A stretch of 64,000 nt of DNA from Casuarius casuarius. Taxonomy: Eukaryota; Chordata; Aves; Casuariiformes; Casuariidae. The stretch is from positions 1,333,397 to 1,397,396 of the forward strand of contig PTFA01000081.1 of the NCBI GenBank assembly GCA_003342895.1, written 5' to 3'. A program made the translations under genes and the position numbers. The notes under the pieces were generated by a model that searched no databases, was not told where the DNA came from, and saw only the letters and a program-made list of their open reading frames with translations. This document shows positions 23,436 to 38,867 of the stretch, piece after piece. Numbering within the stretch: position 1 is the stretch's first letter; each line of letters begins with the position of its first letter.

Positions 23436-23441
23436 TTTATT
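23436..23441 (-). terminator. SLC1A7: Candidate SLC1A7 polyadenylation signal (distal)
   Basis: The + strand reads TTTATT, so the minus strand has AATAAA in the context tttttAATAAActtgcc. On the minus strand it is followed by ggctggctgtgcacttct, a moderately G/T-rich context. It lies about 1.1 kb after the stop codon. Confidence 0.5.
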
Positions 23442-24066
23442 AAAAATGTTTTCTATCACAGGCATTGGAAACAAACTCAGCAGATGTTATTGTAACTGAA
23501 AGATTCAGCAGACAGTTGAAAGAAAGTAATTTCAATGTACTGAATTATGAAAAATAATGGGCCGGTTTCCACAGCAAACTCCCCACAAAACCCAAATATT
23601 ACTCATCAGCCTTAGCTTCCAGCTTGTGATCAGTCTGCCTTTAGGATGAAGCATATGGTTCAAGAGCTTGAGCTTTGAGTTTATACATACTTACAGTACA
23701 ACAGCCTACAGGTCACAGGAGGGGACATGTTAGCACCAGTGCTCGTGGATTAGGGTTAACACTGCCTCTGCCACCGCGTGTGCATGGTACTGGCTCTACT
23801 GAAGAGTTAGGTTAAAAAAAAGGTTAATAAATCTGGCACTTGGAAGGCAAACTGTGCTCTGCAATGGCCTAGGAATTCTCTGTTACCTATCACACGTGAG
23901 TGCCTGTCTCTGAAGGCTGCCCATCAGAAATAACGTGTTTTCTCGCAAAAATGAGTATTTTGCGTCCCCTCCATTTGAAGTGTTACTTAGTAATACATAT
24001 AAAACCTTGAGATCAGGAAATCAGCATGATTTTTCTTACTGCTCTCCTAAAACTAAGCATGAACTC

Positions 24067-24072
24067 TTTATT
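24067..24072 (-). terminator. SLC1A7: Candidate SLC1A7 polyadenylation signal (proximal)
   Basis: A minus-strand AATAAA (ctAAATAAAgag) lies about 460 bases after the stop codon. It would give a shorter 3' UTR than the signal at 23436-23441. Confidence 0.35.
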
Positions 24073-24525
24073 TAGCAAATATTAGACAAAATTAGCATCT
24101 GCAGCAATTTTGGTGAAATGTTTTCACACAGCGGAAAATCTATATAAATACCGTGTTCGTAATTACTGAGATTCACAAAAAAAGGCTTTTTTAGAAAATC
24201 AAAAAGGGTCAAATAAAAAAAAAATTAAAAAAAGCAAACGGAATGTCAAATACTACATTTGGAGTCAAATGAGTTTGTGCAGAGGTAAAAGAGAAGTTGT
24301 CCATGAGTTAATTTCTCAGTATTAAAACCTTCCACCTAAGGAAGTCCGTGTCTCTCGCAAGCCGTGTGCCTTTCCTGACGTTCACAGCTGGTCGCCTAGC
24401 TCCAGTACAAGCAGAGTGGCCATAATTCCACAGTTTTCTGTTCAAGGCAAAGAGTCCCTCTTCCAGCTGTGAGGTAGAGACTGGGCATCAGGTCACTGGG
24501 TATGAGATCCCACCGAGTGCAGCAG

Positions 24526-24762
24526 TTACACATTCGTTTCTAGTTCATTTATTTCGATAGTGCAGTGGTCCTTACTGTTGGATTTCTTCGTGTGATTCTC
24601 CACTGGACTCTCTTCTTGCTCCACCTGCACAGGTATGTGGTGCTGAAGCCCTTTCCCTGTTTCTGGTCCATGAGATTCATCCATGGTCTTCACACAGCCG
24701 TTTCGCTGGCAAGCCACAATCTGATGGACGTTGAGAGGCTTAGGTTCACAGATCAACGGCAC
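24526..24762 (-). CDS. SLC1A7: SLC1A7 terminal coding exon: cytoplasmic tail with ETNV
   Basis: This 237-base exon encodes 78 residues of the cytoplasmic tail and the TAA stop at 24528-24526. It starts in phase 0 after tttcacgcag with VPLICEPKPL, contains QRNGCVK and HHIPVQVEQEE, and ends HCTIEINELETNV. The last four residues, ETNV, form the class I PDZ ligand reported for EAAT5 (E-S/T-X-V). The middle of the tail differs strongly from human, while the QNGCVK-like block, VPVQVEQ-like block and final residues are kept. An in-frame ATG at 24796 is intronic and is not a start. Confidence 0.95.
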   Translation of the reverse strand: MPLICEPKPLNVHQIVACQRNGCVKTMDESHGPETGKGLQHHIPVQVEQEESPVENHTKKSNSKDHCTIEINELETNV

Positions 24763-26514
24763 CTGCGTGAAAAGCAGTAAGACTTGGAATACTGCCACTG
24801 TTCACTGTAGACCACAGGAAAGAAATCTTTACTTTGAAAGCCTGTGCTCTGCTTTACATTCACCAGGATTATCTAGGGCTTCCACAGACTGCCAGGACCT
24901 GCTTCTCATGTACACTGAGGCATCTTTGTACCATCTGGGTGAAGTGAGAGAGGCTCTAGGTCTCTAAAAATGCAAATTCTGTCACAACTGTAATTTAGCT
25001 TATACCCACAGTAATAACTGTTTGCATCATTAAAGCGATATAAGTAGTGTAAATAAAGACCAGAATTTCTGGCCCAAGTTTAAACGATATGGACTTTTAA
25101 TAACCAGTATGCTGAGCTTTGGGTGGTGCTTGCTTTTGAGCACTATTACATAGACCAGTTAGTCATCTGATGCCACCTTCTGCCTTCCTTCTAACCTAGT
25201 GAGCTAACACCTGTCTCTGCAGTTTGTGCTACTTCAGAAGAAATAAAGAGGATTTTATTGACTGATTCATAAGTTATATATTGAAGTGCCCTTTAAGTCA
25301 AACCAGAAGTTCTGATGGGGAAAATAAGATGTAAATACTGGCAGAGGGAAGAAGTGGGCTTGCAGCTGAGAAAATTTGGCCTTTGGGTATACATTACTAA
25401 CTCCATGAATTATGCAGCCAAAACGCATGGCAGACTAATGGTATATTTTAATGCAATTATTGAGCATGATGCAAAGAAAAAAAATCTCATCACAGATGAC
25501 TAAATAATCCCTTAGAAGGGATTTTATAGTCTTGAAACATCTCTTCTTGAGGGAAGCCTGCTGAAATCTGAACACTCTGCTCCAGGACTGAATTCTAAAT
25601 ACAGCGATGAAACGCCAGGCGACCTGTGTTTGCAGCAAGCCAGGCTACGCTTCTGGCTTTGTAACCCGTGACATACCCTGCCACTAGGTCATAAATTCAG
25701 TTTTTTGTAATTGGCTATATATGCGGTCAATGTATTCAGGCCTAACCCTATCATTAGGAATTACTGCAGGTGCTGAGTACCTCAGAGGCTTTCTTTCTAT
25801 ATAAAACTTGAAAGAGTTGGAATTTTAAATGGATGTTCCAGGAAGGCATGAGAATGGGATTTACCAGAAAGACTGGCTGTAAATAATAACAGAAAGGAGA
25901 AATAATAACAGAAGTAAAACTTGGCTATTATACTGAGTAGTTTACTACAGATAACACGCAGGACTGACGCATGCCTTCTGGAGCTCAGTCCCTGTGAAGT
26001 CCCTTTTCCGTAGGAAATATCCTGTCCCTGTGGAAGGAAGCTAGTGCGGGTCTGCCGTTAGCTGAAAGGGCTGGGGATTAGCACCTCCGAGCGCGATGGG
26101 CTCGTGGAGGCAGCGCAGGAACCTCCTTCAGGGAGGGATCTGAAGGAGGAGTATGAGGAGCACTTGCAGGTACAAGGAAAGACTGACTGGTGCATGCCAA
26201 GAAAGAAGGAAAAAAAAAAAATGAAAGGAGGGAGGCAGGGGCAGAATTTGGAGGTATATGTAGTTTAGGGAATATAATATAGAGAAGGAAAAACAAAGGC
26301 AAAGAAGGGGCTTGTATTTACTGCAGGAATACATGAGGATGCCTGAGCATGAAGCCTTGAATGGAGCAATGGGTCTGTGGTAGTGCAGAAGGAAAACTAT
26401 TCCACTAGTGGCTTCAAATTATGCTAAAATAGTGGCCTGAAATGCCCACGGTAGCTGCTTTTGTTGTGAGCTTATGCATAAACATACTTATAGATACCTT
26501 CACTCCCCCTGCAC

Positions 26515-26580
26515 ATGCAAATACTCAAGGACATTTGCCACCCACATTGCCAAATGCAAATACCCAAGGACATTTGCCAC
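26515..26580. repeat. 39-base tandem duplication with two ATGCAAAT octamers
   Basis: Two copies of a unit beginning ATGCAAATAC start at 26515 and 26554. Over the first 27 bases they differ at one position (actc against accc). Each copy starts with the exact octamer ATGCAAAT, the classical POU/Oct binding sequence. Whether any factor binds here is unknown. Confidence 0.85.
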
Positions 26581-26905
26581 ATTTGCAATGTTGTTGGTCA
26601 CATTTTGGAAGCAGGACCCCATACAGGCCTGCTGGATCTTGGCTGCTGACTGCGGGACTCGCTATTCCAGCACCTTGTGCGTTTGCAGGACTGTGTGGCT
26701 GCTCCTGTCCTGCTCCAAGCCCCAGTCTGTCAGATACAGCTGCCCGGCAGATGCCAGAACAGGGCCAGAGGCAGCACTGCTCCCTGGGGGAGTTTAGCAC
26801 CCCAGTCTCCCCTTGGCTGCATGAACATGTGACTACACACCTATTTTTGCTAAATGGCTCCATGAAGGAGACTTTTGCATCAGGTTCCTAAAAAATAATT
26901 AAAAT

Positions 26906-26924
26906 AAAAAAAAAAAAAAAAAAA
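26906..26924. repeat. A homopolymer run
   Basis: Nineteen consecutive As follow the A-rich segment aaaaaataattaaaat. It could be the tail of a retroposed insert, but no flanking duplication was recognised. Confidence 0.85.
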
Positions 26925-27137
26925 TAGAGAGCAGCTTGAATCTGAGTGGCTTTTTGCATGACCTCCTGGAAGAAGACCCCTCCACCCCACCTGGTGAGGC
27001 AGCGCATCGCCCAGTTCTGTCCTGCGTCTGAAACACCTTTCACAAACCAGATGCAACAAACGCGGGAGGCCAAGAGCTCGCGGGTTCTTGGCCGCGATAG
27101 GGCTCACGCTGGCACACCGAGGCCATGGCGCTGTTAC

Positions 27138-27237
27138 CTCGTCCCCGTCCTTGATGAACTCCTTCCGGCAGATGTGGGCCATGATCCCAGCTGCCAGGGC
27201 ATCTCCCAGGACGTTGATCATCGTTCTAAACCTGTCT
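27138..27237 (-). CDS. SLC1A7: SLC1A7 coding exon: TM8 substrate site
   Basis: This 100-base exon starts after tttgccag with the last base of a Leu codon (CT|A), then reads DRFRTMINVLGDALAAGIMA and ends with HICRKEFIKDGDE before gtaaca. It holds the second half of TM8. The Asp and the second Arg of DRFRT correspond to EAAT1 D476 and R479, which bind the amino group and side-chain carboxylate of glutamate; N and D of NVLGD contribute to sodium binding. All are present. A nearer AG at 27233-27232 would also keep the frame but would drop Asp-Arg, so the acceptor at 27239-27238 was chosen. Confidence 0.95.
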
Positions 27238-31123
<3,886 letters not shown>

Positions 31124-31439
31124 TCAACAGAGAAAGAAAGGAGTTGGCTTTAACTGTGCTGGATCCCTCTGCAAGAAACAACACCATGTTCCTACAGGCG
31201 TTTTGCTGAGCCAGAATCCTGGTACAAGGCACTGCTGGGAAGTGTCAGGGTTTGGTGGACGCAAGCCAGGTCGGAGAGCAAGGAAAGGCCAAACCATCTG
31301 CCCAGCGCTCAGTTCTCACCCTCTACCTTGCAGCCTCGGCTCTGGTGGGGAAATTCTGTGTTCTCTCTGAAAACTACTGGTGAAGAGAAAGGTGGAGCAG
31401 CAAGGCTGCGGGCTCCTCCGAGCCATGTCAGCTTCTCAT

Positions 31440-31640
31440 GGATCATGGCACCATCTGGAGTCTCCGCAGCGCTGCACGCCACGAATCTGCCGTCACTCCT
31501 CGTCCCGCTTCATCCTTGGCAGCAGAGCTCCCGGCAGGCACGGCCTGGTCGTCACCGGCAGCTCCTGCGCCAGGCAAGCGCGCTGCTGGCGGCAGCCGAG
31601 GCCTTTGGTGCCAACCCGTCCCAAGGAGCCTGGGCCAAGG
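31440..31640. other. CpG-rich intronic block
   Basis: CpG dinucleotides are dense here (for example ctccgcagcgctgcacgccacg and caagcgcgctgctggcggcag) compared with almost none in the flanking kilobase. It lies about 320 bases from the CpG-rich exon at 30987-31121. It might be a gene-body CpG island or a minor promoter, but no start signals were recognised. Confidence 0.4.
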
Positions 31641-32099
31641 GTGAAGTTCTTGTGTAGGACGTGGCTTCACATACTTGGATCTAAATATGAAGCAAGCATA
31701 AACGTGGCGGTACCTCTTCAGTTTCTGGAAAGTATTTCTGCTTGACCTTTACACCATTTTTTCAGCGAGGCAAGCAGAAATGAATGGGAGGCCAGGGCAA
31801 GAGTGGACCTGGCAGGCTTAACATTTTTTTTTTTTTCATCAGTGCTATTTTTAGGGGAGAGATTTCATTCCTTTTTCCAGGAGCAAAAGTGACTGGATAT
31901 ATTCATTTCCTCCCATCTGGCCACTTTTAAGAGCTAGGCCATCCAGCAGAAAGACAAAAAACACAATGAATTTTGACAATTGTAAAAGGATGACATAAAG
32001 CATATACACAGATAATCCACCACATTCATCAGGCCAAAATTTCAGAGCTCTTGGCGAGCAGTTAAGTCTCATCCTCCTCCTGTGATGGAAAATGACGGT

Positions 32100-32165
32100 A
32101 ACAATATTCACCTATGTGGAAACTGAGACATAGAGATATCCAGTATCTTGCTCACAGCTGTACAC
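32100..32165 (-). mobile_element. MIR-like SINE fragment, antisense
   Basis: The + strand reads gtggaaactgagacatagag and, after 14 bases, ttgctcacagctgtac. This resembles the antisense of the MIR core tail (gaggaaactgaggcacagag..ttgcccaaggtcacacagct). Only this part is recognisable. Confidence 0.5.
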
Positions 32166-32863
32166 TGTCTCAATATAGCAGCATTAGCATTTATAACTAG
32201 AACCTTTTTCTGCAATAAATACATTTGTATGTGGATATGATGGGGGAAGGGAAAGTTTTAAAAATAAATTTTGGAAAAGTTAGCTTGTATAGCATCCTAG
32301 TAGCATTGAAATAGGCAGAGTTTAGATAGAAAGGAAGGGGCAGAAGCTCAGTATTTGAATAAAAATTAAATTTAATGAGTATTAAAAGAATCTCAGATCA
32401 GTGCTCTAAACTGACTAGCCCTTTAGGACTTTTTCTGCCTCCTAAGTCATTTCAGGCCAGAACGTCTTATGACTTAATTGGGAGCAAAAATAGGAATGTT
32501 TAACTAACTTTGAACATGCAAGCGCATCTGCTATTCCATTGCATGTTGGCCTTAATGTAGATGTTTCTTCATATAATATGTTCAGTTGATGAGAACAGGA
32601 TCTTTGCCTCTCAATCTGGATTTCACAGACTATGAGCAAAGGAGACCGACCTTGTTTTTCCCCTAACATTTTTTTTCCTCTGGCAAAAATACCCTGGTAC
32701 TGAGGAATATTTGGATTTCAAATCTCCAAGTCCTAAAGTATCAAAGTCTGGGGCAGATGTGGCCCATAGAATTTGGCTTCAGATATTCAAATATTTAGGT
32801 GCTAGATCCACTGTGGTTTCCTATTTCCTTCCTTCCTTTATAAGCTGGTGTTTCTATTTCTTT

Positions 32864-32905
32864 TTGGATTTTTTTCGATCTTTCTTGGATTTTTTTCAAT
32901 CTTCC
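32864..32905. repeat. 21-base tandem duplication
   Basis: Two copies of TTGGATTTTTTTC(G/A)ATCTT start at 32864 and 32885 and differ at two positions. The unit is T-rich, and no function is evident. Confidence 0.8.
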
Positions 32906-33055
32906 TTTGTATTTTCCTCCTACTGTCTTTACTTCTGTCTGGTTCTTACGTACTAGCACTTAATATGCACAATGAAAATAGATAAAATTAGGTTCTGCTA
33001 AGACGAAGTTAGAACTTACCTTCTTTCTATTTACCATCACCTTCCTTGTCCTTAT

Positions 33056-33093
33056 ATTTTTGAAATCACCTTTTATTTTTGAAATCACTTGAA
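33056..33093. repeat. 19-base tandem duplication
   Basis: Two copies of ATTTTTGAAATCACYTTT start at 33056 and 33075. They are identical over the first 14 bases. Confidence 0.75.
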
Positions 33094-33894
33094 AGATGTA
33101 TGTAATGTCTGCCATGTCTAGGCCATGTTTTGGGACCACATTCTGAAAACATCACCAAAGGCAAAAATCACAGAAGACTAAATTTTAGCACATGGTCATT
33201 CCAAGGATTTTCAGAGGGAAGGACAGCCTAAAGCAAGAGTTCATGGGGCACGGCTCATTTCTTCTGCTTCTAGTGTAGCCCATTTTCCCCAAAAGTCCAT
33301 CAGCAAACCTCAGCTGTCATCTGGGGTTAGTCTGAGGACTCACCTCCTCGTCATGAAGGTTTTAAGCTACAGCAGAAGATATGCAAGGCCCAGAAGTGCA
33401 AAAGGAGTAGTGGTGAGGTCAGTGGGTGGGTAGGTAAGTAGATCTCAGATGTGTTGCACAAGGCTTTGACTATGAAGAATGTTTTTCTAATCATTTGTTC
33501 CCCACTGGAAACCTGCAGGTTTCAGTCCCCGAGGCATTCTTTGGCAGCCAGTGAACTTATTCTGGCAGTAACTGTTTAGCTGGATCTTTTTTCTTTTGGA
33601 TCCATTACAGACCATTCAAGGAGGGAGTATGCAGCTATAGCACTCTCTACCCACTGAGAACATAGCTGTTTATGAAGTTTTCTGCTTTAACAGCAGCCAT
33701 TTAAAAAAAAAATCTGGATGATATAACATCTTGATGAAAACCTACCCTGATAATACTGTCTCAGTACATCTTGGCACACCCCTATCATGCAGCTTTCTTT
33801 GGCTCCCCCAAGTCTTTCACCAAATGCCTGATCCCTCCTCAGTTAGGAGAAATACTTATAGCTCCAGCTTTCATTTGAGGCTGACAAATTCTCA

Positions 33895-34188
<294 letters not shown>

Positions 34189-36779
34189 TTATCTCTTCCA
34201 TTCTTCTTCCGCTAATGAAGACAAATTATTAAACATTTTCGGGTTGTAAATTTCCTCATTTTCAATAAGATGGATATATTTTTAAATAGTAATATACCTA
34301 AACATGTTTATCTTCATCCTATATTTTATTGGCCTTCCAGTTTTGTGACATTCTGCATTTTACTATTCAGTGTCACATTCACTAATACATCATGAGCAAC
34401 TAAACTGTATTCAAGTGAGTGAGGGGATCTTTTTTAAGACTTGTACATTTGTAGGGAAAATAGGTACTAACGTTGCAGAAAATACACAAATGGTATGATA
34501 TTTTCATTGTAACGGTACAGCTTTTAATATACTGCTCAATATCTGAGATGATTGAAATAGATGTAAAATAACAACGTAATTTAAAAGCATTGCAATGTTA
34601 ACTCTTTACAGAGATACATAATTATTGAATGGGCAAATACTGGTATCACGGTACTGATGTGTTTAATTTTCTGTTTTTCTGTGAACTACATGACCCCAAT
34701 AGTGAAATAATAGGTATCTTTTCACAGGTTTGGGCAGTCCAGGTTTCTCAGTGTTGTTAGCCTCACAACAGCAATGTGGCTGTGATCCTTAAATGGTATA
34801 ATGACCAGTATCTGTTCTTAATGAAATATAACACACTTGATCTACAAGTTCTTTCTATCAGCCATTACATTTGACTTACAAAATCGTAGAGAGATTCTGA
34901 AAGCTCTTTTTAAATCATAACCTCAAATCTGCAGGAATGTATTAGCAAACTGTTTCCATGAGTAGGAGCTGTAATTCTCTGTGTGTGTAAGCTGCTGTTT
35001 GAGGAAGTAACAGTCAGTGTTTGAAAAGGAAAAGTAACTTCCTGCAATATAAATGCAAAGAGAACAAGAAAAGTATATCAGAGGATGCTTTTGTTACAAT
35101 TTCTGTTTCCTATAACCTTTTCCTAAAATGTCTGACTGGTGAATGATTTACCACAGATAGGCAGTCATTGCCCATAAAAATCTGGGCAGAAGTAATTCTC
35201 CAAGTCTGCAAGTGAACTGAAAGGGCAAGGAAGCAATAAAAAAACTGATTATCTCTGGTAACTGGCCTATATTGAACTTCTTCATTCTGTCAGCCCTAAT
35301 ATTTAATCAATATTTACTTTGAAAAACAAACAGAGTAAAGCATAATACCCCAAAGTACACATTAGAAGTAATTCCTCCCTCAGGCATGCATATCATTTTT
35401 TGCCCATTCATTTGTGAATGACTGAAATTCTTTATGACTTGTTTACCATAAAATGTTCATAAAACAAAAGGCTAAGACTGGGGTGCACCAATAATGTAGA
35501 ACAGAAAATCCTTGTACAGCTGTAACTAGGATCAGACCACCACAGTAACAAGTCTAGATCTTCTTGACTACGGGCATTGGCAAGAATTAATTATTAAGCC
35601 TACTCTTCATTGCCTCCCTTCCCTGAAGCTGCTTCATTTCTGGAAGATTATGTGCTTTTTAAAAAGTCTTTCCCAGGCCACTTGGTTGTTCTGTAACAGA
35701 ACCCTGTCTGACCTGTTTGTGGGAAAAAGAGGAGGAAAAAGTTAATCTTTCAAGTCCCTTTCCACCTCGCCTACACTCTGATCATAGCAGAGCCTTAAAC
35801 CCGAATGCCTTCATGTTTGTAGGGCAGAGAGCTGAGCTGGGAAGGTGCAAATTTGACCTGATTGACATCTTTGGATTTGGTTGAGATGTGACAAAAAATT
35901 GAGGAAAGAATCCCACAATACCAATGGCACAAACAGAAAGTCCTATACCTATTTCTACTGAATGTATGACACCGTTTTTGCAAGGATTCAACTTTTTATC
36001 TTGTGTATTAATTCACAGAGTCAAGTGTTTCTTTCATTTTAATTTCGTGCTGTTAGACATGGAGCACATAACTAGTTGTTGGTTTTGTAGTTTATTAATT
36101 GTTATAAAAGAAAAAGAAAGTGAACTGAATGTAAGAGCAATGATGGTGAAAAACATCGTGCAAAATATTGAAAGGAAGCAACTTTCCAAGTCACAGATTC
36201 TGGTATCTTCCCAGCAGACAACTATTCCACGTGCTCTCCCTTACATTTATTATGCCACATGTCAAAGCTAGTATTTTGTCCTAACTATTCCCACTGAATA
36301 ACTGCCCAGAACTCACTGTTCTGATCAGAAGTTTAACTTCTGATCTAGATTTAATTCTTTCCAGTCTATACTAAATTTGCTTTTATATGCTTTATGTAAG
36401 AGCTGGACTGATTTATTTAAGGACATATGCAAGATGTATTGTTAGAAATCAGTTTTTTCCCCTCTCAGCCTGGACTGAGCCAATCAGACTTTCTTTAGTC
36501 TTCTCTTACATGATTGTTCCTTTACATCCCTGACTCCCCTTCTCTCATGTTTAGTCTGAATGAATTTTTCCTGAATATAGATGACAAAAATCATATGGCG
36601 TATCCTAGGTGAGGTTGCCTTGTCCAACGGTTGTTCATTTCTACTTGCGATATATCATCTGGTACCTATCAGACTGATGTCTGTACTGCGGCTATTGGTG
36701 ACTCAGAAGTTGCAAAGAAAAAAAAATGTTTCTGCTGTCATTTTTGAGTTATATTCATATGGCATACGTCAATGTGTTT

Positions 36780-36795
36780 AAAAAAAAAAAAAAAA
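36780..36795. repeat. A homopolymer run
   Basis: Sixteen consecutive As lie in an SLC1A7 intron and are followed by gcaaaaagg. No retroposed gene body was recognised upstream of the run. Confidence 0.85.
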
Positions 36796-38822
36796 GCAAA
36801 AAGGATTCTGAAATAAATGTTTTGTCTTTCCAATTAGACTAGTTAAAGTTTGTGTTCTTGAAAGCCGCTTTAGCTGGTGTTAAAGAGTGAAGCAGTAATG
36901 TGAAGGCCTGACATGTACATTTTATTTGGAGAAAAATACTCTAAAGCACTGATCTTAGTCTGCTAAGTCCTTTAAAAAGTTTCCTAAAGCTTTCAGCTAA
37001 GAGGAGAGATATCTTCTTCTCCCAGCACTACCTCACTGATAATTAAAAATATATTTTTAGAGTCTTATCTCAATTTTGTTCTGGATTAGGCTCTGCAGCT
37101 GCAGAGACTGAGCATAAGCTAATGGTTGATCAGGCCAAGCTCTCGCTAATGTGAGCCACAAAGTAAGACAGCTAGTCACTGTGGAAGAACAGCTGTGCAG
37201 CCTGGTCTGTTTATCTTATCATTCAAATGCATTTTGATATTTGCTCCAAAAAAAAAATCAGCAAACTGATCTCATCTCCTTTTTGCTAAATCTGCCTTTA
37301 ATTTACACTGTGCAATAGCCAAAATCTTAGTGTTTCATAAGCAGCAAAACCCCTTGAAATACTCGTTTTATAGTCTGTCTTCAGAGAAGATGAAAATTGC
37401 TTCTTTTGATGGGATGTACCACTGAGAAGATGCTGCTTTAATACATTAATGGAAAGATGACCTAGAAAAACAAAATTCCCTCATGCCATAGGAATGAGGA
37501 AAGCTAAAATCAAGACGAATTTTGTCTGTAGGCCAAATACTGTTTGGTCAGTGCAGTAAAAGGTGGCAAGACCAGGGCTGATGGGGACATGTGGAGGGGG
37601 GAAAGCAGCACGACGGAAATCCAAGGCTGCACTGCCTGAACACCTCAGAGTGGGGCAAGGTGGGCAGTGACTTTACTGACATCATATAAAGGAGCTATTT
37701 ACATTGCTATAGGTGCCTGTTGCCAAAGCCCATACCAGGGCCGAGGGTTTGGCATCAGAGGATACGAGAAATGTCCTTCTTCTCTGTCCCTGCCTCTCCA
37801 GTAACATCCGTGTAAACGCAGGCCAATATATTGCTGTGTGATTGGGGTTTCTGGGCAAGTAAAAGGGGACTGAGAAAGGGGTGCAGAACCTTTCACTAAA
37901 GGGAAAGGGCTGAAATAATGTCCTGTTTCAATAAAATCATTGTCATGAGCTGGCTGGTGAATGGCTTTCAGGTCCCCTTGCGGTACCTTTCTGGTTTCTG
38001 TACACAATATTGTTTTTTCTTCTTGCAGTTATGACTTTTAGCTTGAAAAGCAATCTGTCCACAGGTGCAGACTAGCTGGAATGAATATCAGCACACTGAT
38101 TTGTGGTGTTCTTTCTATCATGAGATGTAGACATGAACTGACACAGAAACATCTGCAAGGAACNCATCAGTATGCTTAAAACCACCCCTTTGTTCTCCTC
38201 AAAGATGAGCTGAAAATCCAATACCCACATTATGAGTGTTATATAATGCCCCTGTGGCAAGTATTAGTTAACCAAATACAGCTGTGGGGACTGTCAGGAG
38301 AGGCAGCTCTCCTGTCCAGCCCCAATTATTTGTGCATGTTCTTTTGGCCACAGCTCAGCTATGCGCAGTATCCATTCCTTTCAGTGTAACCAAGGTGAAA
38401 AGTTCAGACATCTCTACACAAGACTCTGCTGTTTGAGAAGAAAAACATTAATGGCCGTGTTGTGCCTGTGTTGGATTTGCAAAATGTATGTGCTGATGAG
38501 AAGGGGCAAACACAGCTAAATCTATCAGAGAGTCCAAGCCCCAAATCTGGAATTTCAGAGCCTTTCTGCAAGTAATCACAAGAAAAGATAACTGATCTAA
38601 AAATCCCCAAACCAACCCCAACAACCTTTTCCAAGAAGTAATTTAACTTTAGACACTCACGTATGGAACAGGGGAATTAATCCCCTACCTACATTTGTAG
38701 ATCTGGTTCTGTATTTTGGTTACTACATATCATGCCTGACATTCTGTTTTATTACTATGATAGATACTATTGCCATTGGGACATTTCCAACTCTGAAGTG
38801 TACCATAACCCACCCTGGGCCT

Positions 38823-38867
38823 GCAGATATTATAAATTACAAAGCGCAGATACTATAAACTACAAAG
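38823..38867. repeat. 23-base tandem duplication
   Basis: Two copies of GCAGATAYTATAAAYTACAAAG start at 38823 and 38846 and differ at two positions, both T/C. This is a recent-looking local duplication. Confidence 0.85.

Larger units (their letters stand above)
23415..24525 (-). other. SLC1A7: Probable SLC1A7 3' UTR
   Basis: This is the 1.1 kb stretch between the SLC1A7 stop codon and a canonical polyadenylation hexamer on the minus strand at 23436-23441. No intron signal or other gene was seen in it. A second minus-strand AATAAA at 24067-24072 could give a shorter form. The exact cleavage point is inferred as 15-25 bases past the hexamer. Confidence 0.5.
24763..27137 (-). other. SLC1A7: SLC1A7 last intron
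   Basis: The minus-strand donor is gtaaca and the acceptor is cacgcag. Inside are a 39-base tandem duplication with octamer motifs (26515-26580) and a 19-base A run (26906-26924). The open frame of 149 codons on the + strand at 26442-26891 spans the tandem duplication and shows no known family. Confidence 0.8.

Noticed and set aside
26442..26891. 149-codon frame on the + strand
   Set aside because: It lies in the last SLC1A7 intron, spans the 39-base tandem duplication, and an overlapping frame of 107 codons covers the same bases. No motif is recognisable.
27138..27231. Alternative start of the TM8 exon at 27231
   Set aside because: It uses a nearer AG and keeps the frame, but it would delete the Asp-Arg of DRFRT, which is essential in this family. 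The acceptor six bases upstream restores it.
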